Shown piece by piece: positions 31,531-44,994 of a stretch of 64,000 nt of DNA; position 1 is the stretch's first letter; each line of letters opens with the position of its first letter. This DNA is from Akkermansia sp. N21116 (GTDB taxonomy: Bacteria; Verrucomicrobiota; Verrucomicrobiia; Verrucomicrobiales; Akkermansiaceae): the NCBI RefSeq assembly GCF_029854705.2, contig NZ_CP139035.1, positions 1,364,001 to 1,428,000 of the forward strand, read 5' to 3'. Made by a program: the position numbers and the translations under genes. The notes beneath the pieces are model-generated. The model saw nothing but the letters and a program-made list of their open reading frames with translations. It searched no databases and was not told where the DNA came from.

Positions 31531-33141
31531 ATGTCCCTCTTTTCTGTCCTCCAGTTTTTACGGGTGCTTATTCCTATTGTAATGATTGGAGGGGCAACTT
31601 TGTTCTCTTATGCAGGGGTTGCTGGGGAAAAACCTAATATCCTGGTCATTCTGGCAGATGATATGGGTTGGTCGGATGCAGGCTGTTATGGTTCGGAAAT
31701 CAGGACTCCTGCCATTGATTCCTTGGCGCGTGAGGGAATGTTATCGACCCGTTGCTACACGATTCCTCGCTGCTCGCCGTCCCGGGCTGCATTGATGACG
31801 GGGCGTTATCCGCAATCCGTGGGCATGGGACACTTGGATAATGATCTGGAGTTGCCCGGATACCGCGGGAGGTTGGACCCTTCCTGTCGGACTCTCCCGG
31901 AAATCCTCGGTGAGAAGGCTGGTTACAGAACCTACATGTCCGGCAAATGGCATTTGGGAAGCAAAATCGGAGAACGCCCTTGGGAACGTGGATTTCAACG
32001 CTACTTCGGGCTTTTGAGCGGCGCGAATTCTTATGTGACCCTTGACAAGGGACGTCTGATGGCAGAAGACGGCAAAATACTCGAAGCGGCTGATTTGCCG
32101 GAAGATTTTTACATGACCGAGGCAATTACACGGAAAGCGCTCTCGTACTTGGATGACGCTGCAAAACATCCGGATATGCCTTTTTTCATGTATGTTGCCT
32201 ACACGGCTCCCCATACGCCGTTGCAGGCAAGCAGGAGGACAATTGATTCGTACAAAGGCACCTATTCCGAAGGCTTTGAGGCCGTCCGCCTCAAGCGGTT
32301 TAAGAAACAGAAGTCTCTTCATATCATTCCGGCAGACACGCAAATACCTGAAAATAGAAAACTTCCTGATACAACAACACGCGAAGAAGATATGCGGATG
32401 GCTATTTACGCCGCCCAGATCACGGACATGGACGAAGGAATCGGACAAATTCTTGATCGGTTGAAAAAATACGGAATGGAAGATAAGACTATTGTCTTGT
32501 TTCTTTCCGACAATGGGGCGACGAACGAAAATCCGGCTCGAGTCTACAGCCCTTATCCGGGAGAGAAGTGGACGCGCGCCGGGTATGGCAAAAACTGGGC
32601 AGTCGTTTCCAATACTCCGTATTTCGGGTTCAAATCCGGGACGTACGAAGGAGGGGAATCTATCCCTTGTCTGGTAAAATACCCTGGTAAAATACCTGCC
32701 GGTAAACGTTTTGATGGTATGATGCACATGATTGACATTGCTCCGACTTTGTTGGAATGCGCCGGAGTGCCGGCGCTTGCTGAAATGAATGGCATCAATC
32801 TGCTTCCCTATTGGCAGGAAAATCGGTTTGGAAGTCCTTCTCCTTGGAAAAATTCCGTAGCCGCGAGCCTGCCTGAACGTATCTTATATACTGAACATGA
32901 AAAGAAAAGATCTGTTCATTCTTTGTATTGGAAGCTGCATAAAAATGTCCGAGAACGGCAATGGTCTCTGTTTGCCAGCGATGATCGTTGTGAACTAAAA
33001 AATGTTGCTTCTGTCCATGAAGATGTTGTGGCAGACTTAGCCAAACGTTATGAGAACTGGGCTCGTTCGAATAACGTCGATGAAAGCATGAGAACCTATT
33101 GGCCTCTTCTCAAGGGAAAACAGGAAGAGAAGAAAAAATAA
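31531..33141 (+). CDS. exported sulfatase (formylglycine-dependent)
   Basis: 536 residues from ATG 31531 with a signal peptide (hydrophobic core about 10-27, ending near YAGVAG). It is a type I sulfatase. The formylglycine cysteine is C81 in CSPSRAALMTGR. Metal and sulfate-site residues are DD (43-44) in LADDMGW, SGKWHLG, APHTP and DNGATN. These enzymes hydrolyse sulfate esters; Akkermansia relatives use many against sulfated mucin glycans, so a mucin or host-glycan substrate is plausible but cannot be read here. The C-terminal tail is Lys/Glu-rich. The maturation enzyme (anaerobic or aerobic) is not in the window. It ends about 80 bp before the rRNA promoter. Confidence 0.92.
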   Translation: MSLFSVLQFLRVLIPIVMIGGATLFSYAGVAGEKPNILVILADDMGWSDAGCYGSEIRTPAIDSLAREGMLSTRCYTIPRCSPSRAALMTGRYPQSVGMGHLDNDLELPGYRGRLDPSCRTLPEILGEKAGYRTYMSGKWHLGSKIGERPWERGFQRYFGLLSGANSYVTLDKGRLMAEDGKILEAADLPEDFYMTEAITRKALSYLDDAAKHPDMPFFMYVAYTAPHTPLQASRRTIDSYKGTYSEGFEAVRLKRFKKQKSLHIIPADTQIPENRKLPDTTTREEDMRMAIYAAQITDMDEGIGQILDRLKKYGMEDKTIVLFLSDNGATNENPARVYSPYPGEKWTRAGYGKNWAVVSNTPYFGFKSGTYEGGESIPCLVKYPGKIPAGKRFDGMMHMIDIAPTLLECAGVPALAEMNGINLLPYWQENRFGSPSPWKNSVAASLPERILYTEHEKKRSVHSLYWKLHKNVRERQWSLFASDDRCELKNVASVHEDVVADLAKRYENWARSNNVDESMRTYWPLLKGKQEEKKK

Positions 33142-33218
33142 TTGCTCATTTAGATCTCATTGTAATGATGTTATGGAAATGTTGGGGAAGCATTTCAAAA
33201 AATAATTACAAAGACTGA

Positions 33219-33246
33219 TTGACAAAAACCATGTGACCGTTACTAT
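33219..33246 (+). promoter_or_regulatory. rRNA operon promoter
   Basis: TTGACA (33219-33224), 16-base spacer, TACTAT (33241-33246), preceded by an A/T-rich stretch at 33195-33210 like an UP element, and a GC-rich GAGCGGC just after the -10, as in discriminators under stringent control. It is the best promoter match in the window. Confidence 0.7.
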
Positions 33247-33666
33247 GAGCGGCACCCCAACCGAGGGGATCACGCCGAAAGGGCAGACCTGCAACGACCC
33301 GGAGCTTGAAGAAAGCGAGAGGGACGGAGGGCTGGCCGGCCGGGTGAGAGCGAAGGAAAAGGTTCCGAGAAAGGGGCGCTTGTCCGGAGCGGAGAGAAGC
33401 TTGTCAAAGGGAATGACTTCCGAAACGCCGAGATGCGAGGGGTTGAGCGAGCCGCGAGGTGAGCGAGATTTCGAGCACAAGGACAACCTGTCTGAGAGGG
33501 AGCGTTTGGAGGAGGAAATGGGGAAGGGAAGGTCGTGACGCGCGCCGTGCTTGTTTTCAGCGAAGAAGCCAGGGTTGAGAATCCCTGGTGTAGCGAAAGG
33601 GCATGGCGCTGACAGAATCCAGGAAATGGATCCTGTTGGTCCAGCAATTTCAAATAGATAGATTAT
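33247..33666 (+). other. 16S rRNA leader region
   Basis: 420 bp of transcribed leader without a convincing gene. It is purine-rich and contains a short hairpin (CCAGGG/CCCTGG near 33568-33588). A 101-codon open frame at 33233-33538 begins inside the promoter and is very rich in Arg, Glu and Gly; I consider it chance. Confidence 0.6.
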
Positions 33667-35181
<1,515 letters not shown>

Positions 35182-35377
35182 TGGAGAAAAGACAGGGGCG
35201 AGAGTTCCTGTCCAGGTCGATCCCGTTCTTTAGGGACGGGAAAGCCGGGTTCGCAAGGCCCGGCAACGATATTACAAGATGTGTAAGAAAAAGAAGTCCT
35301 TGAAGCGCAAGCGCAAGGCAAGTACGACGTGCGTGACGACCTTTCCTGTAAAAACCAACCCGTAACCGGATCCAATT

Positions 35378-35453
35378 GGGGGTATAGCTCAGTTGGTAGA
35401 GCGCCAGCTTTGCAAGCTGGATGTCCGGGGTTCGAGTCCCCGTGCCTCCACCA
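35378..35453 (+). tRNA. tRNA-Ala (TGC)
   Basis: 76 nt with encoded CCA. Acceptor GGGGGTA pairs with TGCCTCC and includes the G3:U70 alanine identity pair. Anticodon loop TTTGCAA presents TGC. It lies in the 16S-23S spacer. Confidence 0.97.
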
Positions 35454-35537
35454 CCCCAAACCTCGTAAAGCCCTTGAAAGGTAGGAAGTTTAAGGAAAAA
35501 GGCATGTAAGGAAGACTTGGCCTATAGAGAAAACCAT

Positions 35538-35614
35538 GGGCCTGTAGCTCAGTTGGTTAGAGCACGCGCTTGATAAGCGCGGGGTCACAGGTTCAAGTCC
35601 TGTCAGGCCCACCA
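35538..35614 (+). tRNA. tRNA-Ile (GAT)
   Basis: 77 nt with encoded CCA. Acceptor GGGCCTG pairs with CAGGCCC; anticodon loop TTGATAA presents GAT. Order in the spacer is Ala then Ile, the reverse of the E. coli arrangement. Confidence 0.97.
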
Positions 35615-35845
35615 TATAAAGACAAGCCGGCTCATAAGCCCGGAGAAGAAAAGAAGCGAAGCGAAGATTGACATCCGCGTGGCAAAAGGGTTCTTGTACC
35701 TAGGAGAAAGTCGTGAGACATTTTCAAAGGAGATCAAGAAAACCCTGAAGTGGGAAACTACAAAACACATATTGAATAACACGCAAGCATACAAGATTTA
35801 ACAGTATCATCACATGGGGACTTGCTTTCCTTTCTGAAGGAATGG

Positions 35846-38683
<2,838 letters not shown>

Positions 38684-38952
38684 CTCCCTTTTAGGAAAGG
38701 GAGCAATCCTCATGTGAAGGTATTGTGAAGAAGCCTTGCATGGTATGAAAGAGTGGAAAGTAAGACCCATAACAGCAGAAACACCCCGCCACGCGGATGT
38801 CAGGCTTCGAGCCCGGCTTCCTCCCCTTTTTCCCTTGCCTCCGCGTCCAAAACAGAAGAAGATCAATCCCCATCATCCCCCCCCCGAGAGACCCCCGGGC
38901 AGGCAGAACGGACACCCCCCCCTCCCCAGAAAACGGGAGCCTCCGCCCTGAA
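38684..38952 (+). other. 23S-5S spacer, C-rich
   Basis: About 270 bp, long for this spacer. It contains several C runs (for example near 38876-38884 and 38916-38922) and no tRNA or gene that I can recognise. Confidence 0.6.
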
Positions 38953-39070
38953 GCCCGGTGATCTTAGCCCAGTGGTCCCACCCGGTCCCGTTCCGAACCC
39001 GGCAGTGAAACGCTGGCGCGCCGATGGTAGTGAGAGTATAGCTCTTGTGAGAGTAGGTCGTCGCCGGGAT
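38953..39070 (+). rRNA. rrf: 5S ribosomal RNA
   Basis: The terminal helix CCCGGTGA pairs with TCGCCGGG. The conserved loop CCCGTTCCGAACCCGG and the GAGAGTAGGTCGTCGCC end are present. Exact ends may be off by one or two bases. Confidence 0.95.
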
Positions 39071-39077
39071 TGATCAT

Positions 39078-39120
39078 GAAGCCCCGCCTTGTCACCATGC
39101 AAGGCGGGGCTTCTCTGTTT
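39078..39120 (+). terminator. intrinsic terminator of the rRNA operon
   Basis: Perfect 14-bp arms GAAGCCCCGCCTTG and CAAGGCGGGGCTTC around an 8-base loop, followed by TCTGTTT. It ends the rRNA operon eight bases after 5S. Confidence 0.93.
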
Positions 39121-39277
39121 ATACTCGAATCCTCATCCCCGCGAAATGTGACGAATGCAGAAAAATCGAAATGATCTCGGAAAAGGAATATTGACGGAGG
39201 ATTATCGTGGAGGCTCTCTTGGCTTGCTAAGGCTGATGTGTACAGCAAAAAAAGGTTGCTGATATTTTTCCAGGAGG

Positions 39278-40378
39278 TTATTTGGTAAATACCTCAAAAT
39301 CCAATGTACCTCGCTCGGTACCGTTCACAATAAGAGTAACCGAATGAGTACCGGGATAATGCTTTCTTGTGCTTGCATCTGCAAAGGAATGGTTTTTTGT
39401 ATAAAATTTCTTCCCGTTTTCATTTAAAGAGATTTCGGATATTTGGAATATCTTTCGATTTCGTCTAGCATTTGCTTTCACGTAATCAATGCCATATTCC
39501 AGCCGTATCCTAGCTGCTTTTTTTGCGCCAATCGTAAAGGAAAAGGTCATATGTCCCCCAATGAAGACAGGAGCAACATCCAACACAAAGTCGTCAACAT
39601 TCACACAAGCGGCATCTGCAAACCCCAGAATATCCAGCACATCCCTGTTGCCCTTTTTTAGGAGTGTTCTGCACCCGTGCTTGACAATCCAATCTGTATG
39701 CTTGTTTTGACCGTACCAATCCTTTGCTATTTTTACGACCAGATCAGGGTGTGTTTTGGAAATATCGTTCAGGTTGTTGGCCACGCTTTTACGGACATAC
39801 AGTGAAGGATCGGCTTTAAGCTTCTCTAAAATACCAAGAATAGGAGACGGATCTTTTTTAAAGCTGGCTAATGCTTGTCCCCAGGGGAGTTGGGGCCGGC
39901 AACCCTCGCTGGCAAGCCTCCGGACGTGCTCATTGCCATGCCTGGCCCAAACGGCCATCTGCTGCATCATTCGTTTTTCATGGTTGATGATAAATGGCCT
40001 TACGGCAAATTCGGAAGATGAGGATGAGGTATACCTTTCCAATGCAGCCATTGACAAATCCCAATGACTCTCATCTTGACCATAGACTTCAACAAAATCC
40101 GGAAAGCATATTAAAGTGAAATCATTACATCCTGCAGGATAACTCTCAACGACTTTATCAATGATACCAAGCGCCTGTTCATAATCGGTTGGCAAATACT
40201 TTCCTAAATTGATGGCGATTTGACGCATTCGGGCTTTTAGTTCCAACGCATCCCATGTTTTATCCATAGTGGTGTCGATAAAATCGTTCACTTGAAACGA
40301 ATGATATACGGTTTGAATGCGCAGGGCCAACTCGTGAAGAGACTCGTAATTATATTTGTTTTTTAGTAATTCCGGCAT
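39278..40378 (-). CDS. AlkC-type DNA alkylation repair protein
   Basis: 366 residues. The first about 260 residues are helical HEAT-like repeats of the AlkD/AlkC superfamily, which scan DNA and excise positively charged alkylated bases. Recognised from EFAVRPFIINHEKRMMQQM, the VRRLASEGCRPQLPWGQAL motif typical of the family, and YVRKSVANNLNDISKTHP. The last about 100 residues (PVFIGGHMTFSFTIG to GTLDFEVFTK) form an Ig-like beta domain, which is the hallmark of the AlkC branch. Codon use is clearly more A/T-rich than in the flanking efflux and rRNA genes, a possible sign of recent acquisition. It is isolated between the rRNA terminator and the efflux genes. Confidence 0.88.
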   Translation of the reverse strand: MPELLKNKYNYESLHELALRIQTVYHSFQVNDFIDTTMDKTWDALELKARMRQIAINLGKYLPTDYEQALGIIDKVVESYPAGCNDFTLICFPDFVEVYGQDESHWDLSMAALERYTSSSSSEFAVRPFIINHEKRMMQQMAVWARHGNEHVRRLASEGCRPQLPWGQALASFKKDPSPILGILEKLKADPSLYVRKSVANNLNDISKTHPDLVVKIAKDWYGQNKHTDWIVKHGCRTLLKKGNRDVLDILGFADAACVNVDDFVLDVAPVFIGGHMTFSFTIGAKKAARIRLEYGIDYVKANARRNRKIFQISEISLNENGKKFYTKNHSFADASTRKHYPGTHSVTLIVNGTERGTLDFEVFTK

Positions 40379-40470
40379 ATATGCTTTCCTTCTTCAAATG
40401 GTGTTTCACCGGGAGAGTTATCCACGATTAATGGAATTGCCCATTCCGTTTCCGGAAGATTACAAGTTTC

Positions 40471-41862
40471 CTACCAAGTGCCTCCGAGAGCTCGAATGAG
40501 CTGAATCAGAGCGATATAGCGTGTGTTTCGTACTTCTGCGGCATTGCGCTCGTTAGTGAGGGTGATGGCTTGGACTGTGACGACGTCGAGGTAGTTGATT
40601 TTACCGGCACGGTATTGTTTGCTTGTTGTGTCTTCTGATTGGATGGCGGCTTTGAGGGCGGCTTCTTGGGCAGCGGCTTTGTCGTCTAGGAGATTCAGAG
40701 CGGCGAGGGAGTCTTCTACTTCGCGAATGCTGTTGAGAACTGTATTTTTGTAGTTGGCGACGGCTTCGTCATAGGCGGCTTCCGCTTCGCTGACAGCGGC
40801 GCGACGTGTTCCTCCGTCAAAGACGGGACCGATGAAGTCGGCTCCGATGGACCATCCGGTATTGGGTGAGCTTAGCCAGTTCCCGAAGCTGGTTTGCTGC
40901 AAGCGGGCATTGGAGGAAATGATGAAGGATGGGTAGAGGGCTGCGCGCGTTTCTCCTATTCTGGCATTTGCCGAGGCGACGGCGCGTTCCGCAGCAGCGA
41001 CATCCGGTCGTCTTTGAAGGAGGGTGGTGGGTATGCCTGCGGGGATGTTGGGAAGGATTGCATCCCAGTTTGACTGCTGGGGCAGGGAGAAGGATGAAGC
41101 TGATTTGCCGAGGAGGACGGCAATGCTGTTTTCAAGCCGGTTTCGGGTGATATCGAGTTCGATCGCCTGGGCTTCGGTGGATTTCAGTTGGGTTTCCGCC
41201 TGCATGACGGCAGCCGGGCTGTCGACTCCTTGTTTGAATCGTACGCTTGTAACGTGGAGGGCCTGTCTGTAGCTCTCAATGGTTTTAGCGTAGAAATCGC
41301 GTTGGGTGTCAAGGATGCGGATTTCAAAATACGCCATGGCAAGCTGGGTTTGCATGCTCAATCGGACGGATTCGAGCTCTGCTTTGCTGGCATCGGTATC
41401 GGCTGCCGCTCCCGCGATGCGGCTGCGGATTTTTCCCCAGAGGTCTGCATCCCAAGAAGCGGCGGCTTGCAGGTCATAGTTATTGCTGATGTTACCAGAG
41501 TTTTTAGCGGAAGTACTGTGCGAGGATTGTGTGGTGAGGCCGGCATCTATCTGCGGCAGAAAGGAACCGGCTGTCTGGCGAAGGAGGGCTTCCGACTGTC
41601 GATAGCGGGCTTCGGCCATGACTATATCCAGATTTCCGGTGTTGAGTTCGTCCATGAGTTTGCTGAGGACGGGATCCTTGAAGATTTTCCACCAATTCCC
41701 GCGTTGGACATGGTCGCTGGGAGCGGGGGCGTGCCATTGTCCGATGTTTTTATAATGTACCGGCATGGATACTTCCGGGATACGATAGGGAGGAGCCACG
41801 CTGCAGGAAGGGTAGAGAAGCAGGATTCCGCAGAGAATGGTAATGAGGAGGCAGGTGTTCAC
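40471..41862 (-). CDS. outer-membrane efflux lipoprotein (NodT/OprM type)
   Basis: 463 residues from GTG 41862, whose GTGA overlaps the stop of the upstream RND pump by 4 bp. The signal peptide ends in LYPSC, a plausible lipobox. The two outer membrane efflux repeats are visible: helices DPVLSKLMDELNTGNLDIVMAEAR and GQWHAP...WWKIF in repeat one, and RRPDVAAAERAVASANARIGETRAALYPS, the NodT signature, in repeat two. It forms the trimeric outer-membrane exit duct for the RND system. The open frame continues upstream, but that part is antisense-like to the pump gene. It is the last gene of a four-gene efflux operon. Confidence 0.92.
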   Translation of the reverse strand: MNTCLLITILCGILLLYPSCSVAPPYRIPEVSMPVHYKNIGQWHAPAPSDHVQRGNWWKIFKDPVLSKLMDELNTGNLDIVMAEARYRQSEALLRQTAGSFLPQIDAGLTTQSSHSTSAKNSGNISNNYDLQAAASWDADLWGKIRSRIAGAAADTDASKAELESVRLSMQTQLAMAYFEIRILDTQRDFYAKTIESYRQALHVTSVRFKQGVDSPAAVMQAETQLKSTEAQAIELDITRNRLENSIAVLLGKSASSFSLPQQSNWDAILPNIPAGIPTTLLQRRPDVAAAERAVASANARIGETRAALYPSFIISSNARLQQTSFGNWLSSPNTGWSIGADFIGPVFDGGTRRAAVSEAEAAYDEAVANYKNTVLNSIREVEDSLAALNLLDDKAAAQEAALKAAIQSEDTTSKQYRAGKINYLDVVTVQAITLTNERNAAEVRNTRYIALIQLIRALGGTW

Positions 41863-44800
41863 GGGTGTATCTGTGGTTGGGCGGATGCCGGGGAATAAGG
41901 ATGGCGCCGGGTGTTCCACCATCTCTGGAAACGTTCCATGTACAGGTAGACGACGGGCGTTGTATAGAGGGTCAGGAGCTGGCTGAGAATAAGTCCTCCG
42001 ATGATGGCCATTCCGAGGGGTTGGCGCGTTTCGGCTCCATCTCCCCGGCTGATAACCAGGGGAACAGCTCCGAAGATAGCGGCCATGGTGGTCATGAGAA
42101 TGGGACGGATACGCAGCATACATGCTTTGAGGATCGCTTCACGGGAAGACAAACCCTCATTGCGTTCGGCTGCCAGGGCAAAGTCTACCATCATGATAGC
42201 GTTTTTTTTGACGATGCCAATCAGGAGGACGACTCCGATGAGAGCCATGACTGTGAATTCTGTCTTGAACAGAAGCAGGGCCAGCAAAGCCCCGACACCG
42301 GCGGACGGCAATGTGGAGAGTATGGTCAGGGGGTGGATGTAGCTTTCGTAAAGGATGCCCAAAACGATGTAGACGGCCAGGATGGCGGAGATAACCAGAA
42401 TGATCTGACTAGAGGTGAGATCCTTGTAGGCTTTGGCGGTGCCCTGGAAGCTACCTCTCATGGTATCGGGAGGATTCATGGTTTGAACGAGGTTTTCGAT
42501 AATGGGCGAGACATCGCTGAGAGCGTAGCCGGGTTTCAGGTTGAAGGAGATGGTGCCTGCTGCAAATTGGGACTGATGGTTGACCGAAAGAGGAGTAACG
42601 GATGAAACGGTTTCCGAGATGCTGCTGAGGGAGACGGATTGCCCGGCTTTATTGCGGACGTAGATGGATTTTAACGATGTGGGGTATTCAAGATAGTTTC
42701 CTTCCGCCTCCAGGACGACCCTATACTGGTTAAGAGGATTGTAAATGGTGGCGACTTGTCTTTGCCCGAAGGCACTGTTGAGAGCGGAGTTGATGGAGCG
42801 GAAGTCGATTCCCCATCGGGTGGAGGCATCCCGGTTGACGTCGAGGAATACTTCCTTGCCTTGGATTTGCTGGTCGCTGATGACGTCTGTGATGCCTTCA
42901 ACGGATTTGAAGGCATCTTCAAGACGGGGCACCCATTCCCGGAGGTCATCGACATTGTCGGAGAGCAAGGTGTATTGATAGAGTGAGTCGCTGGAGCGAC
43001 CTCCGATGCGGATTTCCTGGGGGACGTTGACGTAGATCGGGCCTCCGGGGAGATTGATCGTGCTGTTCCGGATACGGGTGGCGATGTCGCGCGAAGAAGC
43101 CCGGTTCCGGCGTTCGTCCAAGGGTTTGAGGGCAACGAAGAAGCTTGCTCCTCCGGATCCTGTGGTGTGACCGGAGACTGTGGTGACATCGGGATCGTTA
43201 TAGAGAATTTCGCCAAAGCGGATCAGATGGTCTTTGGCCGTTTGGAAAGAGGTATTCTGGTCAGGACGGATGGATGCTCGCAGGCGTCCCAGATCTTGTT
43301 CGGGGAAGAAGCCTTTGGGGATGATGTAGTAGAGGTAGCCGTTCAGTCCGATAACGAGGAAGAAGATCGTCATCATGATTCGCTTGTGAGCCAGGGCCAG
43401 TTTGAGGGAAGCTTCGTAGAGCGAGGTCAGGGTATTGCTGAATGTGGCTGCCGTTCGAGCCAGGGTGTTTTTTTGCGGCTCTTGCCGGGTTGGCTTATTC
43501 TTTTTCCCGCTCAGGAGGCGGGTGCACATCATGGGAGTTGTTGTAAGGGATATGACCATCGAGATTAGAACGGCTGCGGCCAGTGTGATGGAAAATTCCC
43601 GGAATAACCGTCCGATAATACCTTGCATCAGCAGGAGGGGAATGAAAACGGCCACGAGGGAGAGACTGATGGAGATGACGGTGAATCCGACTTCCCGGAC
43701 ACCTTTAAGCGAAGCTTGCAGAGGAGAGAGTCCGGTTTCGAGGTGACGGGAGATATTTTCCAAAACGACGATAGCATCGTCTACGACAAACCCCGTTGCG
43801 ACAATGAGGGCCATCATGGATATTTGGTTGATGCTGTATCCACAGGCATACATGACGGCAAAGGTTCCCAGCAGCGACAGGGGAACGGTAACGGCCGGGA
43901 CGAGGGTGGCCTTGATTTTTCTCAGGAAAAGGAAGACGACCAGGATGACCAGAGAGACGGAGAGGATCAATGACCGTTCCACTTCATGAAGGGCTCCTTT
44001 GATGGAAGGGGTCCGGTCCAGGGTCGGCTCAATGTTCATTTCTGCCGGGATGAGGGCTTTGAGTGCCGGGAGAGTGTCGTAAACGCGTTTGATCGTTTCG
44101 ATGATATTGGCGTTACTTTCTCGGAAAAGTATGAGAATGATTGATTCGCGTCCGTTGCAAAGGCCGTAGTTACGGTCGTTTTCCATCGCATCGGTGACGG
44201 ATGCGATGTCGCAGAGACGGATGGGTACTCCGTCCTTGTAGGCCACGATGAGAGGGGCGAATTCATCGGCGGTACTGAGTTTGTCGTTGGTGTAAATGCT
44301 CCATGAAAGATCTTCTCCATGGATGAACCCCTTGGGAATGGTGAGATTTGCAGTTGTCAGGGCTTTCCTGATGTCTTCGAAGTTCAGGTCGTATTTAGCG
44401 AGTGAGGCAGGGTTGACTCGAACCCGTACGGCAGGCAGGGAACCTCCTCCGATAGTGACTTCGCCTATGCCTTCGATCTGGGAGAGTTTTTGGGAAAGGA
44501 GAGTGGAGGCAACATCGTACATCCTGGCTCTGGACTGAGTATCGGAAGTGAGAGCGAGGATGAGGATGGGGGCGTCGGACGGGTTGACCTTTCGGTAGGT
44601 CGGGTTGTTAGGCATACCCGACGGCAGCATGGCACGGGAAGAGTTGATGGCAGCCTGGACTTCCCGGGCGGCTTGGTCGATGTTTTTGTCGAGGTCGAAT
44701 TGGATGGTGATGTTCGAACGTCCAAGAGAACTGTAGGAGGTCATTTCCGAGATACCGGAGATGCGCCCTAAAGAACGTTCCAGCGGAGTGGCGACGGTTG

Positions 44801-44981
44801 CTGCCATGGTTTCCGGACTGGCTCCGGGGAAGTTGGCTCGTACATTGATAGTAGGGTAGTCTACTTCCGGCAGCGGAGCGATGGGCAGGAGATTGAATGC
44901 AACGAGTCCGAGGAGAGCCAGTCCCAGCGAAAGCAGGGTTGTTGCAACGGGTCTTTTGATAAAGATTTCCAGGAACTCCAT
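41859..44981 (-). CDS. RND multidrug efflux transporter, second subunit (MdtC-like)
   Basis: 1040 residues, full length for hydrophobe/amphiphile RND pumps. It has twelve membrane helices in two repeats with large periplasmic loops. The proton-relay region in helix 4 reads [14 protein letters not shown]. Other marks are FPGASPETMAATVATPLERSLGRI, SIDFRSINSAL, and the C-terminal [27 protein letters not shown]. It lies 13 bp after another RND gene, with an adaptor before and an outer-membrane factor after. This two-pump order matches MdtABC/MuxABC systems that export bile salts and drugs. Which pump corresponds to MdtB or MdtC is inferred from order only. Confidence 0.92.
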   Translation of the reverse strand: MEFLEIFIKRPVATTLLSLGLALLGLVAFNLLPIAPLPEVDYPTINVRANFPGASPETMAATVATPLERSLGRISGISEMTSYSSLGRSNITIQFDLDKNIDQAAREVQAAINSSRAMLPSGMPNNPTYRKVNPSDAPILILALTSDTQSRARMYDVASTLLSQKLSQIEGIGEVTIGGGSLPAVRVRVNPASLAKYDLNFEDIRKALTTANLTIPKGFIHGEDLSWSIYTNDKLSTADEFAPLIVAYKDGVPIRLCDIASVTDAMENDRNYGLCNGRESIILILFRESNANIIETIKRVYDTLPALKALIPAEMNIEPTLDRTPSIKGALHEVERSLILSVSLVILVVFLFLRKIKATLVPAVTVPLSLLGTFAVMYACGYSINQISMMALIVATGFVVDDAIVVLENISRHLETGLSPLQASLKGVREVGFTVISISLSLVAVFIPLLLMQGIIGRLFREFSITLAAAVLISMVISLTTTPMMCTRLLSGKKNKPTRQEPQKNTLARTAATFSNTLTSLYEASLKLALAHKRIMMTIFFLVIGLNGYLYYIIPKGFFPEQDLGRLRASIRPDQNTSFQTAKDHLIRFGEILYNDPDVTTVSGHTTGSGGASFFVALKPLDERRNRASSRDIATRIRNSTINLPGGPIYVNVPQEIRIGGRSSDSLYQYTLLSDNVDDLREWVPRLEDAFKSVEGITDVISDQQIQGKEVFLDVNRDASTRWGIDFRSINSALNSAFGQRQVATIYNPLNQYRVVLEAEGNYLEYPTSLKSIYVRNKAGQSVSLSSISETVSSVTPLSVNHQSQFAAGTISFNLKPGYALSDVSPIIENLVQTMNPPDTMRGSFQGTAKAYKDLTSSQIILVISAILAVYIVLGILYESYIHPLTILSTLPSAGVGALLALLLFKTEFTVMALIGVVLLIGIVKKNAIMMVDFALAAERNEGLSSREAILKACMLRIRPILMTTMAAIFGAVPLVISRGDGAETRQPLGMAIIGGLILSQLLTLYTTPVVYLYMERFQRWWNTRRHPYSPASAQPQIHP

Positions 44982-44994
44982 GGCGCGGGGGTGG

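Noticed and set aside
33233-33538. 101-codon open frame in the rRNA leader
   Set aside because: Starts within the promoter and has low-complexity charged composition; no family similarity that I can see.
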